Positions 1 through 7,884 of a stretch of DNA of 17,085 nucleotides are shown here, piece after piece. The stretch's first letter is position 1, and each line of letters begins with the position of its first letter. A program made the position numbers and the translations under genes. Origin of the DNA: Candidatus Hydrogenedentota bacterium (GTDB taxonomy: Bacteria; Hydrogenedentota; Hydrogenedentia; Hydrogenedentales; SLHB01); assembly GCA_003552485.1 (NCBI GenBank), contig PUMX01000371.1:1-17085 (forward strand), in the 5' to 3' direction. Below the pieces are notes generated by a model. That model ran no database searches and had not been told where the DNA came from. It worked only from the letters and a program-made list of their open reading frames with translations.

Positions 1-1578
1 CGCATCCGCGAGGCCGTCCCTGCATCCGATGACGAGCCGGCCCGCCTGCTAATGAACAAGCATGGCGGCTTCTTTGACTTCCCGGTTCACCTGACCGCGG
101 ATGACGCATCCGGCCTGCGGCCCATCAGTAATTACCTCAAGATTGTGAGTGATACGCAAGCGTGGAATGACGGCATCGTCTTTGCCTGCAATGACGCCAG
201 CCAGTTCGACAACCCCTTGGTGGGACAAGCCCAGTCAAACCTGTGGTTTTCGTGTTGGGACGCGCTGCCTGACCTTGGTCAACCCGCCGGCTGGGGCGGC
301 CCGTGGATGGAGGATCGCGTCGAGGCGGATGCGCCGTCTGCGCCGTATCTGCTTGCGGGTTATGCGCAACGGGTGGTCCATCTCGGCCACGATGCCGGCG
401 AACCTGTAGTATTCACATTGGAAATCGACGAAACCGGCCGGGGCGATTGGGTAGGCTATGCTGAGGTAGCGGTTCCCGCCGAAGGTTACGCGTTCCATGT
501 CATTGGAGATGATGTCGACGGGCAGTGGATCCGCGCGCGTGTGGACCGCGCCATTGAAAACGCTACCGTTTACTTCCACTACGGTCCATCCCGCGGCGCG
601 GTCACCAATGAAGACATGTTCGCGCCGCTGGCAAGCGTGGAGGCCAGCGCGCCCTATACACGTGGGGTAATCCGGCCGCGGGGCGGTGACCTAAAAACGC
701 TGCACATGCTGGCCGAGGCGGTGTCGGCTGACGGGGAAACGACGGAGTTGGGTCATTACGAGATAGACAAGGACATGTCGCTTCATCACCGGCCCGACGA
801 TGCGCGCGGCGCCGAGTATCTGCGGGAGAACGCGTTGATCGAACCAGGCGGCGCTTGCCAAGCAGCCGACGAAGGGTTGACCGTCGAAATCGACGACGCC
901 TCGGTCATCGTAGTCCAGAATGGGAAGCGTTACCGGCTTCCAAAAGGCCACGAAGCCTACGACGAGCCATGGCCTGGCGGCGATCCTCGGCGTATCCGTG
1001 AAGTAGTCACCGAGCGCTCGCTGCTGAATGTCCACGGGAGCTTCTACATGCTGCCGCGCAATAACTCCGGCGGCGTCCGCGCGTTGAAACCCGTGGCCAC
1101 ACATAACAAACGGATCACTGATTTCTGTTCGTGGCGCGGGTTGATGGTTATCGCGGGAACCGCCGCGGATACCGATGACGCCGCCCCCCACTTTGTGCGT
1201 TCGGAAGACGACAAGACGGGGTTATGGTTTGGCGACATCGACGACATCTGGAAGATGGGCGCGCCCCGCGGCGTTGGCGGCCCCTGGCGAAACACGCCTG
1301 TCAAAGCCGGAGACCGCAGTGACCCCTATCTCATGACCGGCTATGATCACAAGGAAGTCACACTAAGTCATGACTCCGATGAGACCGTGATCTTCACGCT
1401 GGAAGTGGATGTATTTGGGGCCATAAACACGCCCGAAACATACTTTACGTACGACAAGATCGCCGTGCCCGCGGGCGAAACGATTACCCACGTTTTCCCC
1501 CACGCTTTCGCCGCGCACTGGATACGGCTGCGTGCTGACGCCGATTGCACGGCCACCGCCATGTTTAAGTACCAGTGA
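1..1578 (+). CDS. Large two-module protein, 5'-truncated, family not recognised
   Basis: The reading frame is open from base 1, so the ATG at 52 is probably internal and the true start lies upstream of the window. The visible 525 residues hold two homologous modules. Module A runs from base 1 to about 590 and module B from 991 to 1575. Both begin RIRE-V, then show a HG-F/Y-P segment, a LWF segment, a GGPW motif, a PYL-GY segment, V-F/I-FTLE-D, a V-PA-G segment and a W-IR-R near the end. The linker between them (about 590-990) holds a short V-NGKRYRLPKG stretch. I cannot assign a function. The repeated beta-rich, aromatic-rich modules suggest a propeller or carbohydrate-interacting architecture, which is inference only. 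The gene converges on the DUF4838 cluster with a 147-bp gap, so it is not part of that operon. The coding call is firm because the frame is long, the module repeat is conserved and there are no internal stops. Confidence 0.85.
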   Translation, partial: RIREAVPASDDEPARLLMNKHGGFFDFPVHLTADDASGLRPISNYLKIVSDTQAWNDGIVFACNDASQFDNPLVGQAQSNLWFSCWDALPDLGQPAGWGGPWMEDRVEADAPSAPYLLAGYAQRVVHLGHDAGEPVVFTLEIDETGRGDWVGYAEVAVPAEGYAFHVIGDDVDGQWIRARVDRAIENATVYFHYGPSRGAVTNEDMFAPLASVEASAPYTRGVIRPRGGDLKTLHMLAEAVSADGETTELGHYEIDKDMSLHHRPDDARGAEYLRENALIEPGGACQAADEGLTVEIDDASVIVVQNGKRYRLPKGHEAYDEPWPGGDPRRIREVVTERSLLNVHGSFYMLPRNNSGGVRALKPVATHNKRITDFCSWRGLMVIAGTAADTDDAAPHFVRSEDDKTGLWFGDIDDIWKMGAPRGVGGPWRNTPVKAGDRSDPYLMTGYDHKEVTLSHDSDETVIFTLEVDVFGAINTPETYFTYDKIAVPAGETITHVFPHAFAAHWIRLRADADCTATAMFKYQ

Positions 1579-1688
1579 CGCCACTCTCGTCGACAGCGCA
1601 TTCTCGCGCGCTCATCCTGCACCGTTTTGGTAGGCCGCGCCCGTCAACACAGTCCGGAGCGGCAGCGTCCGTACTACGTTATGTTTTT

Positions 1689-1718
1689 GGGGACGCCGCG
1701 GATTGGCGCGACGTCCCC
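1689..1718. terminator. Hairpin between convergent genes
   Basis: A 7-bp stem GGGGACG / CGTCCCC (1689-1695 with 1712-1718) encloses a GC-rich 16-nt loop that can pair further through CGC/GCG. It lies 8 bp past the stop of the - strand DUF4838 gene and 110 bp past the stop of the + strand gene. A T5 run sits at 1684-1688, before the stem on the + strand. It therefore reads as A5 after the stem on the - strand, so this is not a canonical intrinsic terminator in either direction. The position fits a transcription boundary. Confidence 0.35.
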
Positions 1719-1725
1719 GGCAGGT

Positions 1726-3807
1726 TTACTCGCCGATGTATCCGGGTTCGCCTTCCCAACTGGTCGACTCCTGCCGCACAGCGTGCGTGAGATTGGAAAT
1801 GAACCAGTCCTCGGTCTGTTGGCGGAACTCGACAAGATCCCTATACGCCTCCTCTCGTTCCTCCGCCGAGACCTCCTCGTCTTCGAACAGAGCCGTCAAC
1901 GCCGCCGTCTTGCGGGCATGATCGAGGCCCTTTTGCAGGAACCGCACGCGGCGCGTGTATTCATTTTCCGGATCGTCCGGCACAGCGGCGGCTGCTCTAT
2001 CCAGAATCTCTTGACCCCGTTCGAAGGCCTCCGGCGTGAAAAGATGATGCGCGTAATGGGCGTAAGTATTGTAGCGCCTCCACTGGACGATGGCCCGTGG
2101 CGGAGAGATCATCTCCTCGGCGATCTCATCCCAGCGATAATCGATCTTGGTGGTGTAGGCCTCCCAGTAATCGAAATAGGCTTTTACTTGCGTCGACGCC
2201 GGACCGAAGGCTTGATAGTATTCCGTGAGCAGTTCCTCGACTCCAGCCTCGGGCCGCGTATGCAGCCGCGCGAGCAGATACAACGTTGGCCCCTGCACGG
2301 CCCACTGACCTTTGAGCGAGTCGAAGCTCGTGCCCACCGCCCCGTTTTGCTCGATGAATTTGTACATGTCGGCAAACTGGCGGGCGAATACGTGGGGCAT
2401 TACGTAGCCATCATGAAAGTAGTTTGGGCGGTAAGAAAGCGAAGCGCCGGTTTCTTTCCAGCCCCTCCATTGCTCCTTCACCCACTCGTGCTCGTCGATG
2501 GGTCGGGGGAACCAGAAACCGCCCCAGGGCACAAAGTCCACATGGATGTTCGAGCACAGTTCTATGGGCTCGGAAGGCGCCATGAAGTAGTTAAGATAGG
2601 CATAGGCGGTCGTCACCACGTCGGGCGCGATTTCGGCGGCGCGTTCGTGCAAGAGTTTCCAGAAGCGGGCGTAGCGGTCACTCACGTTCCGGGGATAATG
2701 CACGGCCATGATGCTCGGCGTCACAACGGGCAGGTCCGTATGCTCCTTGAACCGCTCGTAATTTGATAGATGCCACGCCTCACCCGACAACGGAGTTCTC
2801 ACGGGCGCGAACACGTGAGGCTCGTCCGTTTCGCCCTCCCACGGCTGCGGCGCGTCCCACGCCAGGCAATCCTCGCATAGGCACATGCCGCGGGCGTCGG
2901 CCTCTGGCAGGCGCAACTCCGGCGTATCGCCGTCCGATTCTTCGAGATCCGCCTTCCAGAGATCGATGATTTTGTCGTGCAATTCCGGATTCGACACGCA
3001 CAACGGGCTATTGCGCGCTTGAAACGGCTGGATCCCTGGCAGCGGTCCCCGCGTACCCTCGGCGTTCTTGTAAAACCATTCGGGATGGTCCTCGCCGTAT
3101 TCGTCCCACCAGCCGCTGAACATATGCCCGAAACTGGGACGCCGGCTCTGATTCATCCGGTGACGCCGCAGAAACGCATCCTGCGCATCGCGATACGCTT
3201 CGAGCCCTCCTTCGGTGAAGGCGATGTTCGGATCATTGCCGACGATGCCATGCCCCAACCGCCGCCAGCGAAAGTGGGGTTCGACGGTCCTTTCTCCGGG
3301 TTCGACATACAGCGAATCGCGTTCAGGCACATAGGCCCCTAACTCGCCGGGCCACAACCAGCGCACGCCCAGTTCCCGGTCCAGAACGTCGTACACGCCC
3401 CACAGCGAGCCGGGGTTGGCGTGGCTCTGACTCTCGGGATCGCCCGGCCCATCCTCGGCCGCGATGAACAAGTGACCACCCCTTACGTCAACAACCACGG
3501 CTTCGGGCGCCAGCGCGGAAACGTCGATACCCGCTTCCGCGGCTTGGGCCGTGCTTCCCACAAATACCCGGCCGGCTGGCTCCTCAGGGATATTCCCTTC
3601 ATCGACGACGGAAAGCGCCACCCCCGTCGATTTTTCCACGTGACGCACCAACTCTTCCGCGGCGTATTCGGCGATCGGGTAGGCGTCGGAGGGAACAACA
3701 ACCACCGCCCTGGCTTCCCCATCCTCGACGATGGCCGCCTCTTCACCCGAGGCGAGCGCGGCCATGGCAAAGAAAACTGATGTGGCGATCCCTATGCAGC
3801 GTATCAT
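1726..3807 (-). CDS. Secreted DUF4838 / alpha-glucuronidase-like protein, copy 3
   Basis: This is the last gene of the - strand cluster and the third tandem paralog (693 aa). I chose the ATG at 3807 rather than 3879. AAGGAG lies 7 nt before it (3815-3820), and translation there begins with a signal peptide MIRCIGIATSVFFAMAALASG, cleaved near residue 21. Residues ~22-184 match an alpha-glucuronidase N-terminal-type domain, with IVEDGEARAVVV, an AEYAAEELVRHVEK helix and LGVRWLWPGELG. A DUF4838-type domain follows with CVSNPEL, the cysteine cluster MCLCEDC, SDRYARFWK, FVPWGGFWFPRP, GASLSYRPNYFHDGYVMPHVF, DSLKGQW and YYQAFGP. A helical C-terminal part ends GYIGE. Relative to copy 1 it carries about 32 extra residues between the cysteine cluster and NVSDRYARFW. 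A glycan or uronide substrate outside the cytoplasm is inferred from family resemblance; the exact reaction is unknown. Confidence 0.92.
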   Translation of the reverse strand: MIRCIGIATSVFFAMAALASGEEAAIVEDGEARAVVVVPSDAYPIAEYAAEELVRHVEKSTGVALSVVDEGNIPEEPAGRVFVGSTAQAAEAGIDVSALAPEAVVVDVRGGHLFIAAEDGPGDPESQSHANPGSLWGVYDVLDRELGVRWLWPGELGAYVPERDSLYVEPGERTVEPHFRWRRLGHGIVGNDPNIAFTEGGLEAYRDAQDAFLRRHRMNQSRRPSFGHMFSGWWDEYGEDHPEWFYKNAEGTRGPLPGIQPFQARNSPLCVSNPELHDKIIDLWKADLEESDGDTPELRLPEADARGMCLCEDCLAWDAPQPWEGETDEPHVFAPVRTPLSGEAWHLSNYERFKEHTDLPVVTPSIMAVHYPRNVSDRYARFWKLLHERAAEIAPDVVTTAYAYLNYFMAPSEPIELCSNIHVDFVPWGGFWFPRPIDEHEWVKEQWRGWKETGASLSYRPNYFHDGYVMPHVFARQFADMYKFIEQNGAVGTSFDSLKGQWAVQGPTLYLLARLHTRPEAGVEELLTEYYQAFGPASTQVKAYFDYWEAYTTKIDYRWDEIAEEMISPPRAIVQWRRYNTYAHYAHHLFTPEAFERGQEILDRAAAAVPDDPENEYTRRVRFLQKGLDHARKTAALTALFEDEEVSAEEREEAYRDLVEFRQQTEDWFISNLTHAVRQESTSWEGEPGYIGE
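3257..3763. repeat. Near-identical 507-bp tract, member in DUF4838 copy 3
   Basis: This stretch aligns without gaps to 5295-5801 at a constant offset of 2038. I count about 22 mismatches by eye, so identity is near 96%. It includes a completely identical run of more than 60 bp around 3541-3600. It covers codons ~16-184 of copy 3, essentially the whole N-terminal domain. The rest of the two genes is clearly more diverged and carries different insertions. Recent gene conversion or a partial duplication would explain this. Confidence 0.9.
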
Positions 3808-3829
3808 ATTCTTTCTCCTTCTGTGTGCG

Positions 3830-5845
3830 TCATTCGCTCCCGATAAAGCCGGAGCGATCGCCCCAGCTATTAGTCTCAATGTTGGCGGCGTGACTCAGGT
3901 TAGAAAAAAAGAGAGCCTCATGCGTCCGGCGGAATTCCACCAGCCGCTCATAGGCTTCGCGGCGTTCGTATTCCGGAACAGCCTCATTATCGAACGAGGC
4001 GGCGAGTTCAACGCACATGCGGGCATGGTCCAGACCCACCTGCAAGAACTCAACGCGCCGCGCGTATTCACTGTCCGGAGCTTCCGCCACAGCTTCGTGA
4101 GCCTCATCCAGAATCTCCTGAGCAGGCTCAAAGCTGGCGGGCGGAAAGATAGCGTGCGCCGCGCGCGCATAACTAAACAGACGGCTGCTGTCGCGGTCAG
4201 CCATGATTTCGTCTATTCGCGTGCCCCGGCGTTCGACGTCGGAGGGCACGCGTACGGTCATCTGCCACGCGGGGAAAGTCCTTGACACGCCTTGGCGCGT
4301 GGTATGCGCTTCCCAGTACTCGAAATAGGCGCGTACGGCTTCGGCGGCGGGGCCAAACGCCTGATAATACTCGTTGAGGAGTTCATCAACGGATGCGCGG
4401 GGACGCGTGTGAATACGTGCCGCCAGGTAGAGCAGCGGTCCCTGCACGGCCCATTGCCCCTTAAGCGAGTCAAAGTCAGTGCCCACGGCGTCGTGCCGCT
4501 CGATGAACTGGAAAATATCCGCGAATTGGCGCGAAAACACGTGCGGCATCACGTAACCATCCAAGAAATAGTTGGGCCGATACGACAGGGAAGCGCCGGT
4601 CTCGCGCCAGCCGAGCCACTGCTTCCTCACCCACTCCTGCTCCTCGACCAAGCGGGGAAACCAAAAGCCGCCCCAGGCGACAAAATCCAGGTGAACATTC
4701 GATGAAAAGGTGATGGGTTCGGAGGGCGCGACGAAATAGTTGGTGTAGATGTAAGCGGTCGTGCGCACATCGGGCGCGGTCTCCGCCGCGCGCTCATGCA
4801 TGACACGCCAGAAGCGCGCATAGCGATCGCTCACATTGAGTGGGAAGTAATTTCGGGCGATGTAATGACTCATCGCCTTGAGTTCTTCCTTGCTCGGTTG
4901 AGGCGCATCCCAGGCGATACAGTCCTGGCAGTGACACCAACCCCGGCCGTCGGCCTCGCCCAACCTGAGGAATGGGGTTTCGCTGGATTCGTCAAGCTCG
5001 GCCTGCCAAAGCTCTATCACCTTGTCGCGCAGTTCCGGGTTCGACACACACATCGATACGCGGCGCTCGCGTCCGGCGTGGCGGGGCCCGCGTTCTCCGT
5101 CCCATTCCTTGAACCATTCGGAATGCTCGTCGCCGTACTCCTCCCACCAACCCCCAAACCGGTGACCAAAGGGTGGGCGATCGTGAGTATTCATGCGATG
5201 ACGGCGTAAGAACGCGCCTTGCGCCTCACGATAGTCCTCTAGCGCTTCTTCGGTGAAACCGATTCGGGGGTCGTTGTTGCGAATGCCATGGCGCAACCGC
5301 CGCCAGCGAAAGCGGGGTTCGACGGTCCTTTCTCCGGGTTCGACATACAGCGAATCGCGTTCAGGCACATAGGTCCCTAACTCGCCGGGCCACAACCAGC
5401 GCACGCCCAGTTCCCGGTCCAGCACGTCGTACACGCCCCACAACGAGCCGGGGTTGGCATGGCTCTCACTCTCGGGATCACCCGGCCCATCCTCGGCCGC
5501 GATGAACAGGTGGCCACCCCTTACGTCAATAACCACGGCTTCGGGCGCCAACGCGGAAACGTCGATACCCGCTTCCCCGGCTTGGGCCGTGCTTCCCACA
5601 AATACCCGGCCGGCTGGCTCCTCAGGGATATTCCCTTCATCGACGACGGAAAGCGCCACGCCCGTCGCTTTTTCCACGTGACGCACCAACTCCTCCGCGG
5701 CGTATTCGGCGATGGGGTAGGCGTCGGAGGGAATGACAACCACCGCCCTGGCTTCCCCATCCTCGACGATGGCCGTTTCCTCACCCAAGGCGAGCGCGGC
5801 CCCCATAAGCCCTGCTATCGCCATTATCCACATGCAACGTGTCAT
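3830..5845 (-). CDS. Secreted DUF4838 / alpha-glucuronidase-like protein, copy 2
   Basis: Second tandem paralog (671 aa), 22 bp upstream of copy 3. I chose the ATG at 5845 because GGAGG lies 9 nt before it (5855-5859) and a signal peptide MTRCMWIMAIAGLMGAALALG follows; the longer ATG start at 5908 would add a basic stretch lying inside the upstream gene. The domain order matches its siblings: N-terminal alpha-glucuronidase-like domain to residue ~184, then CVSNPEL, the WCHCQDC cysteine cluster, SDRYARFWR, FVAWGGFWFPR, GASLSYRPNYFLDGYVMPHVF, DSLKGQW and EYYQAFGP. It has about 22 extra residues after WEAHTT, containing a FPAWQMTVRVPSD segment not found in copies 1 and 3. It ends SGFIGSE. Its N-terminal domain is nearly identical in DNA to copy 3. 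Predicted export and association with polysaccharide breakdown are inferred from the family. Confidence 0.92.
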   Translation of the reverse strand: MTRCMWIMAIAGLMGAALALGEETAIVEDGEARAVVVIPSDAYPIAEYAAEELVRHVEKATGVALSVVDEGNIPEEPAGRVFVGSTAQAGEAGIDVSALAPEAVVIDVRGGHLFIAAEDGPGDPESESHANPGSLWGVYDVLDRELGVRWLWPGELGTYVPERDSLYVEPGERTVEPRFRWRRLRHGIRNNDPRIGFTEEALEDYREAQGAFLRRHRMNTHDRPPFGHRFGGWWEEYGDEHSEWFKEWDGERGPRHAGRERRVSMCVSNPELRDKVIELWQAELDESSETPFLRLGEADGRGWCHCQDCIAWDAPQPSKEELKAMSHYIARNYFPLNVSDRYARFWRVMHERAAETAPDVRTTAYIYTNYFVAPSEPITFSSNVHLDFVAWGGFWFPRLVEEQEWVRKQWLGWRETGASLSYRPNYFLDGYVMPHVFSRQFADIFQFIERHDAVGTDFDSLKGQWAVQGPLLYLAARIHTRPRASVDELLNEYYQAFGPAAEAVRAYFEYWEAHTTRQGVSRTFPAWQMTVRVPSDVERRGTRIDEIMADRDSSRLFSYARAAHAIFPPASFEPAQEILDEAHEAVAEAPDSEYARRVEFLQVGLDHARMCVELAASFDNEAVPEYERREAYERLVEFRRTHEALFFSNLSHAANIETNSWGDRSGFIGSE
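5295..5801. repeat. Near-identical 507-bp tract, member in DUF4838 copy 2
   Basis: Partner of 3257-3763, gapless and about 96% identical by manual comparison. The high identity starts just inside the signal peptide coding region and fades at the end of the N-terminal domain. Copy 1 (5869-7821) shares only short matching runs here, such as the block encoding WPGELGTY, so the homogenised pair is copies 2 and 3. Confidence 0.9.
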
Positions 5846-5868
5846 TGCTGTGCGCCTCCCATGTTCAG

Positions 5869-7821
5869 CTATTCGCCTTCGCCAATGAATCCGTCCCGCT
5901 GGCCCCAACTACGCGTTTCCACGTGCGAGGCGTGATTCAGATTCGAGAAGAACAGGTCTTCGTGCTCGCGCCGAAAGTCGACAAGCTCCTCGTATGCAGC
6001 GACACGCTCCTCTTCGGGCGTATCCTCCTCGGCGAAAAGCGCCGCCAATTCAGCGGATTTGCGGGCGTGGTCGAGCCCCACTTGCAAGAAGTCGACGCGT
6101 TGCGCATATTCGGTGTCCGGCTGTTCCTCGACGGCGTCATGTGCTTTGTCGAGAAGCGCTTGGGCGCGCTCGAAGCTATCGGGCGGAAACCAGGCATGCG
6201 CGGCGCGCGCATAGCTGTGAAGCCGGCTCGCCCCGTATTCCGATTGCACCTCCTCAATATCCAGCACGTTGGCGGAGGTGTGCGCCTCCCAGTAATCGAA
6301 ATACGCGCGCACGGCGTCTTTGGCTGGTCCGAAGGCCAGGTAAAACTCGGTCAGCAGTTCATCGATGGTGGCGTCCGGCCGCGTGTGTAACCGCGCAAGC
6401 AAGTACAACGTTGTGCCCTGAGTGGCCCATTGGCCCTTGAGCGAATCGAAGTCGGTCGCCACGGCGCCGTTGTGGATGACAAACTGGAAGATGTCCGCAA
6501 ATTGGCGCGCGAACACGTGAGGCATGACGTAGCCGTCATGGAAATAATTCGGCCGGTACGACATAGATGCGCCGGTCTCAATCCAGCCCATCCATTGTTC
6601 CTTGATCCACTCCTGCTCCTGAATCGGGCGTGGAAACCAGAACCCGCCCCAGGGCACGAAGTCGAAATGATAATTCGCGGAGAATTCCATGGGTTCGGAG
6701 GGCACAACGAAGTAATTGAAGTACACGTAGGCGGTTGTCCTTACGTCGGGCGCAACCTCTTCCGCGCGCTCGTGCATGATCTTCCAGAACCGCGCGTACC
6801 GATCGCTCGTGTTCCGCGGATGGTGTGTCCTCGCCATGCTCGGCGTCATGGAGTCGAGTTCTTCTTCCGTGGGCTGAGGCGGATCCCATTCCTTGCACTG
6901 CTCGCAATGGCACCAGCCCCGCGAGTCCGCCTCGGGAAGGCTCATCGTCGGCGTTTCGTCCGAGGCCTCGAGCCGGTCTTTCCAGTCTTCGAAGACCTTG
7001 TCGTGCAGTTCCGGATTCGACACACACATAGCGACGCGGTCCTCACGTTGACCCGGGCGCGGCCCCCGCTCGCCGTCAACCTCTTGAAACCAATCGGGAT
7101 GGTCTTCGCCATAACGCGCCCACCAGTTCCCGAAGATGTGCCCGAAACGCGGACGGTCGCGCTGGCTCATCCGGTACCGGCGCAGGAAAACCGACTGCGC
7201 TTCGCGGTAGGCCTCCTCACCTTCTTCCGTGAATCCGATGCGGGGATCGTTACCCCGCATACCATGACGCAATCGTTGCCATTGGAACCGGGGAGAGGTC
7301 ACGCCCTCCTCCGGGTCCACAATCAACGAATCACGCTGCGGCGCATAGGTCCCTAACTCGCCGGGCCACAGCCAGCGCACGCCTAGCTCCCTGTCAAGGA
7401 AATCGTAGACGCCCCAGAGCGTCCCACTCGCGCCGTGGCCTTCACTCAACGGATCGCCGGGACCATCCTCGCCTGCGATGATTAGGCTGTCGTCCGTCAC
7501 GCCTACAGCGAAGGCCTCCTGGTCCAGCGCGTACACGTCGATCCCGGCGCCCGCCGCGTTGGCGGTGGTTCCGATGAAAACACGGTTAGCCGGCTCGTCG
7601 GGTATGTCCGATTCCGGGGCGATGGGCAGCGCCACGCCCGTGGCTTTTTCTATGTGCGTCACCAGCTCTTCGGCGGCGTATTCGGCAATGGGATACGCGT
7701 CCGCGGGTATGATGACCACAGCTTTGGCCTCGCCATCCTCTACGATGGCGATCCCTTCACCGGCCGCCGGCCAGGCCATGGCAATGAGCAATGATGCGGC
7801 TATTCCTATACGACGTATCAT
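5869..7821 (-). CDS. Secreted DUF4838 / alpha-glucuronidase-like protein, copy 1
   Basis: First of three tandem paralogs (650 aa), 63 bp after the FAD oxidoreductase stop and 23 bp before copy 2. I chose the ATG at 7821 over 7854. AGGAG lies 10 nt before it (7832-7836), the 7854 ATG has no Shine-Dalgarno sequence, and the start MIRRIGIAASLLIAMAWPAAG matches the signal peptide of copy 3. The N-terminal alpha-glucuronidase-like domain (IVEDGEAKAVVII, AEYAAEELVTHIEKATG, LGVRWLWPGELG) precedes a DUF4838-type region with C266 in CVSNPEL, C304/C306/C309 in WCHCEQC, SDRYARFWK, FVPWGGFWFPRP, GASMSYRPNYFHDGYVMPHVF and DSLKGQW. It is the shortest copy, lacks the insertions seen in the other two, and ends GFIGEGE. 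It may be closest to the ancestral form. The substrate is unknown; a uronide-containing glycan is a family-based guess. Confidence 0.93.
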   Translation of the reverse strand: MIRRIGIAASLLIAMAWPAAGEGIAIVEDGEAKAVVIIPADAYPIAEYAAEELVTHIEKATGVALPIAPESDIPDEPANRVFIGTTANAAGAGIDVYALDQEAFAVGVTDDSLIIAGEDGPGDPLSEGHGASGTLWGVYDFLDRELGVRWLWPGELGTYAPQRDSLIVDPEEGVTSPRFQWQRLRHGMRGNDPRIGFTEEGEEAYREAQSVFLRRYRMSQRDRPRFGHIFGNWWARYGEDHPDWFQEVDGERGPRPGQREDRVAMCVSNPELHDKVFEDWKDRLEASDETPTMSLPEADSRGWCHCEQCKEWDPPQPTEEELDSMTPSMARTHHPRNTSDRYARFWKIMHERAEEVAPDVRTTAYVYFNYFVVPSEPMEFSANYHFDFVPWGGFWFPRPIQEQEWIKEQWMGWIETGASMSYRPNYFHDGYVMPHVFARQFADIFQFVIHNGAVATDFDSLKGQWATQGTTLYLLARLHTRPDATIDELLTEFYLAFGPAKDAVRAYFDYWEAHTSANVLDIEEVQSEYGASRLHSYARAAHAWFPPDSFERAQALLDKAHDAVEEQPDTEYAQRVDFLQVGLDHARKSAELAALFAEEDTPEEERVAAYEELVDFRREHEDLFFSNLNHASHVETRSWGQRDGFIGEGE

Positions 7822-7884
7822 GTTCTTTTCGCTCCTATGTTTGTCGTTCTCCATTCAATGGGCCCAAACATTCGCCTTGTCCTT

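Noticed and set aside
1684..1718. Classical intrinsic terminator with T-run
   Set aside because: The T5 run precedes the stem on the + strand and becomes A5 after it on the - strand, so neither direction has a 3' T-run. Kept only as a hairpin at a convergent boundary.
1627..2766. 379-codon open frame on the + strand
   Set aside because: It lies antisense to DUF4838 copy 3. The opposite strand shows clear family motifs, a signal peptide and a ribosome site, while this frame shows none.
3808..3879. Extended N terminus of DUF4838 copy 3 from the ATG at 3879
   Set aside because: It would place about 24 extra residues ahead of a good signal peptide and overlap the end of copy 2. The ATG at 3807 has an AAGGAG site at 7 nt.
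6430..7356. 308-codon open frame on the + strand
   Set aside because: Antisense shadow of DUF4838 copy 1 in GC-rich DNA; no recognisable domain or ribosome site. Matching antisense frames also appear over copies 2 and 3, as expected for shadows of paralogous genes.
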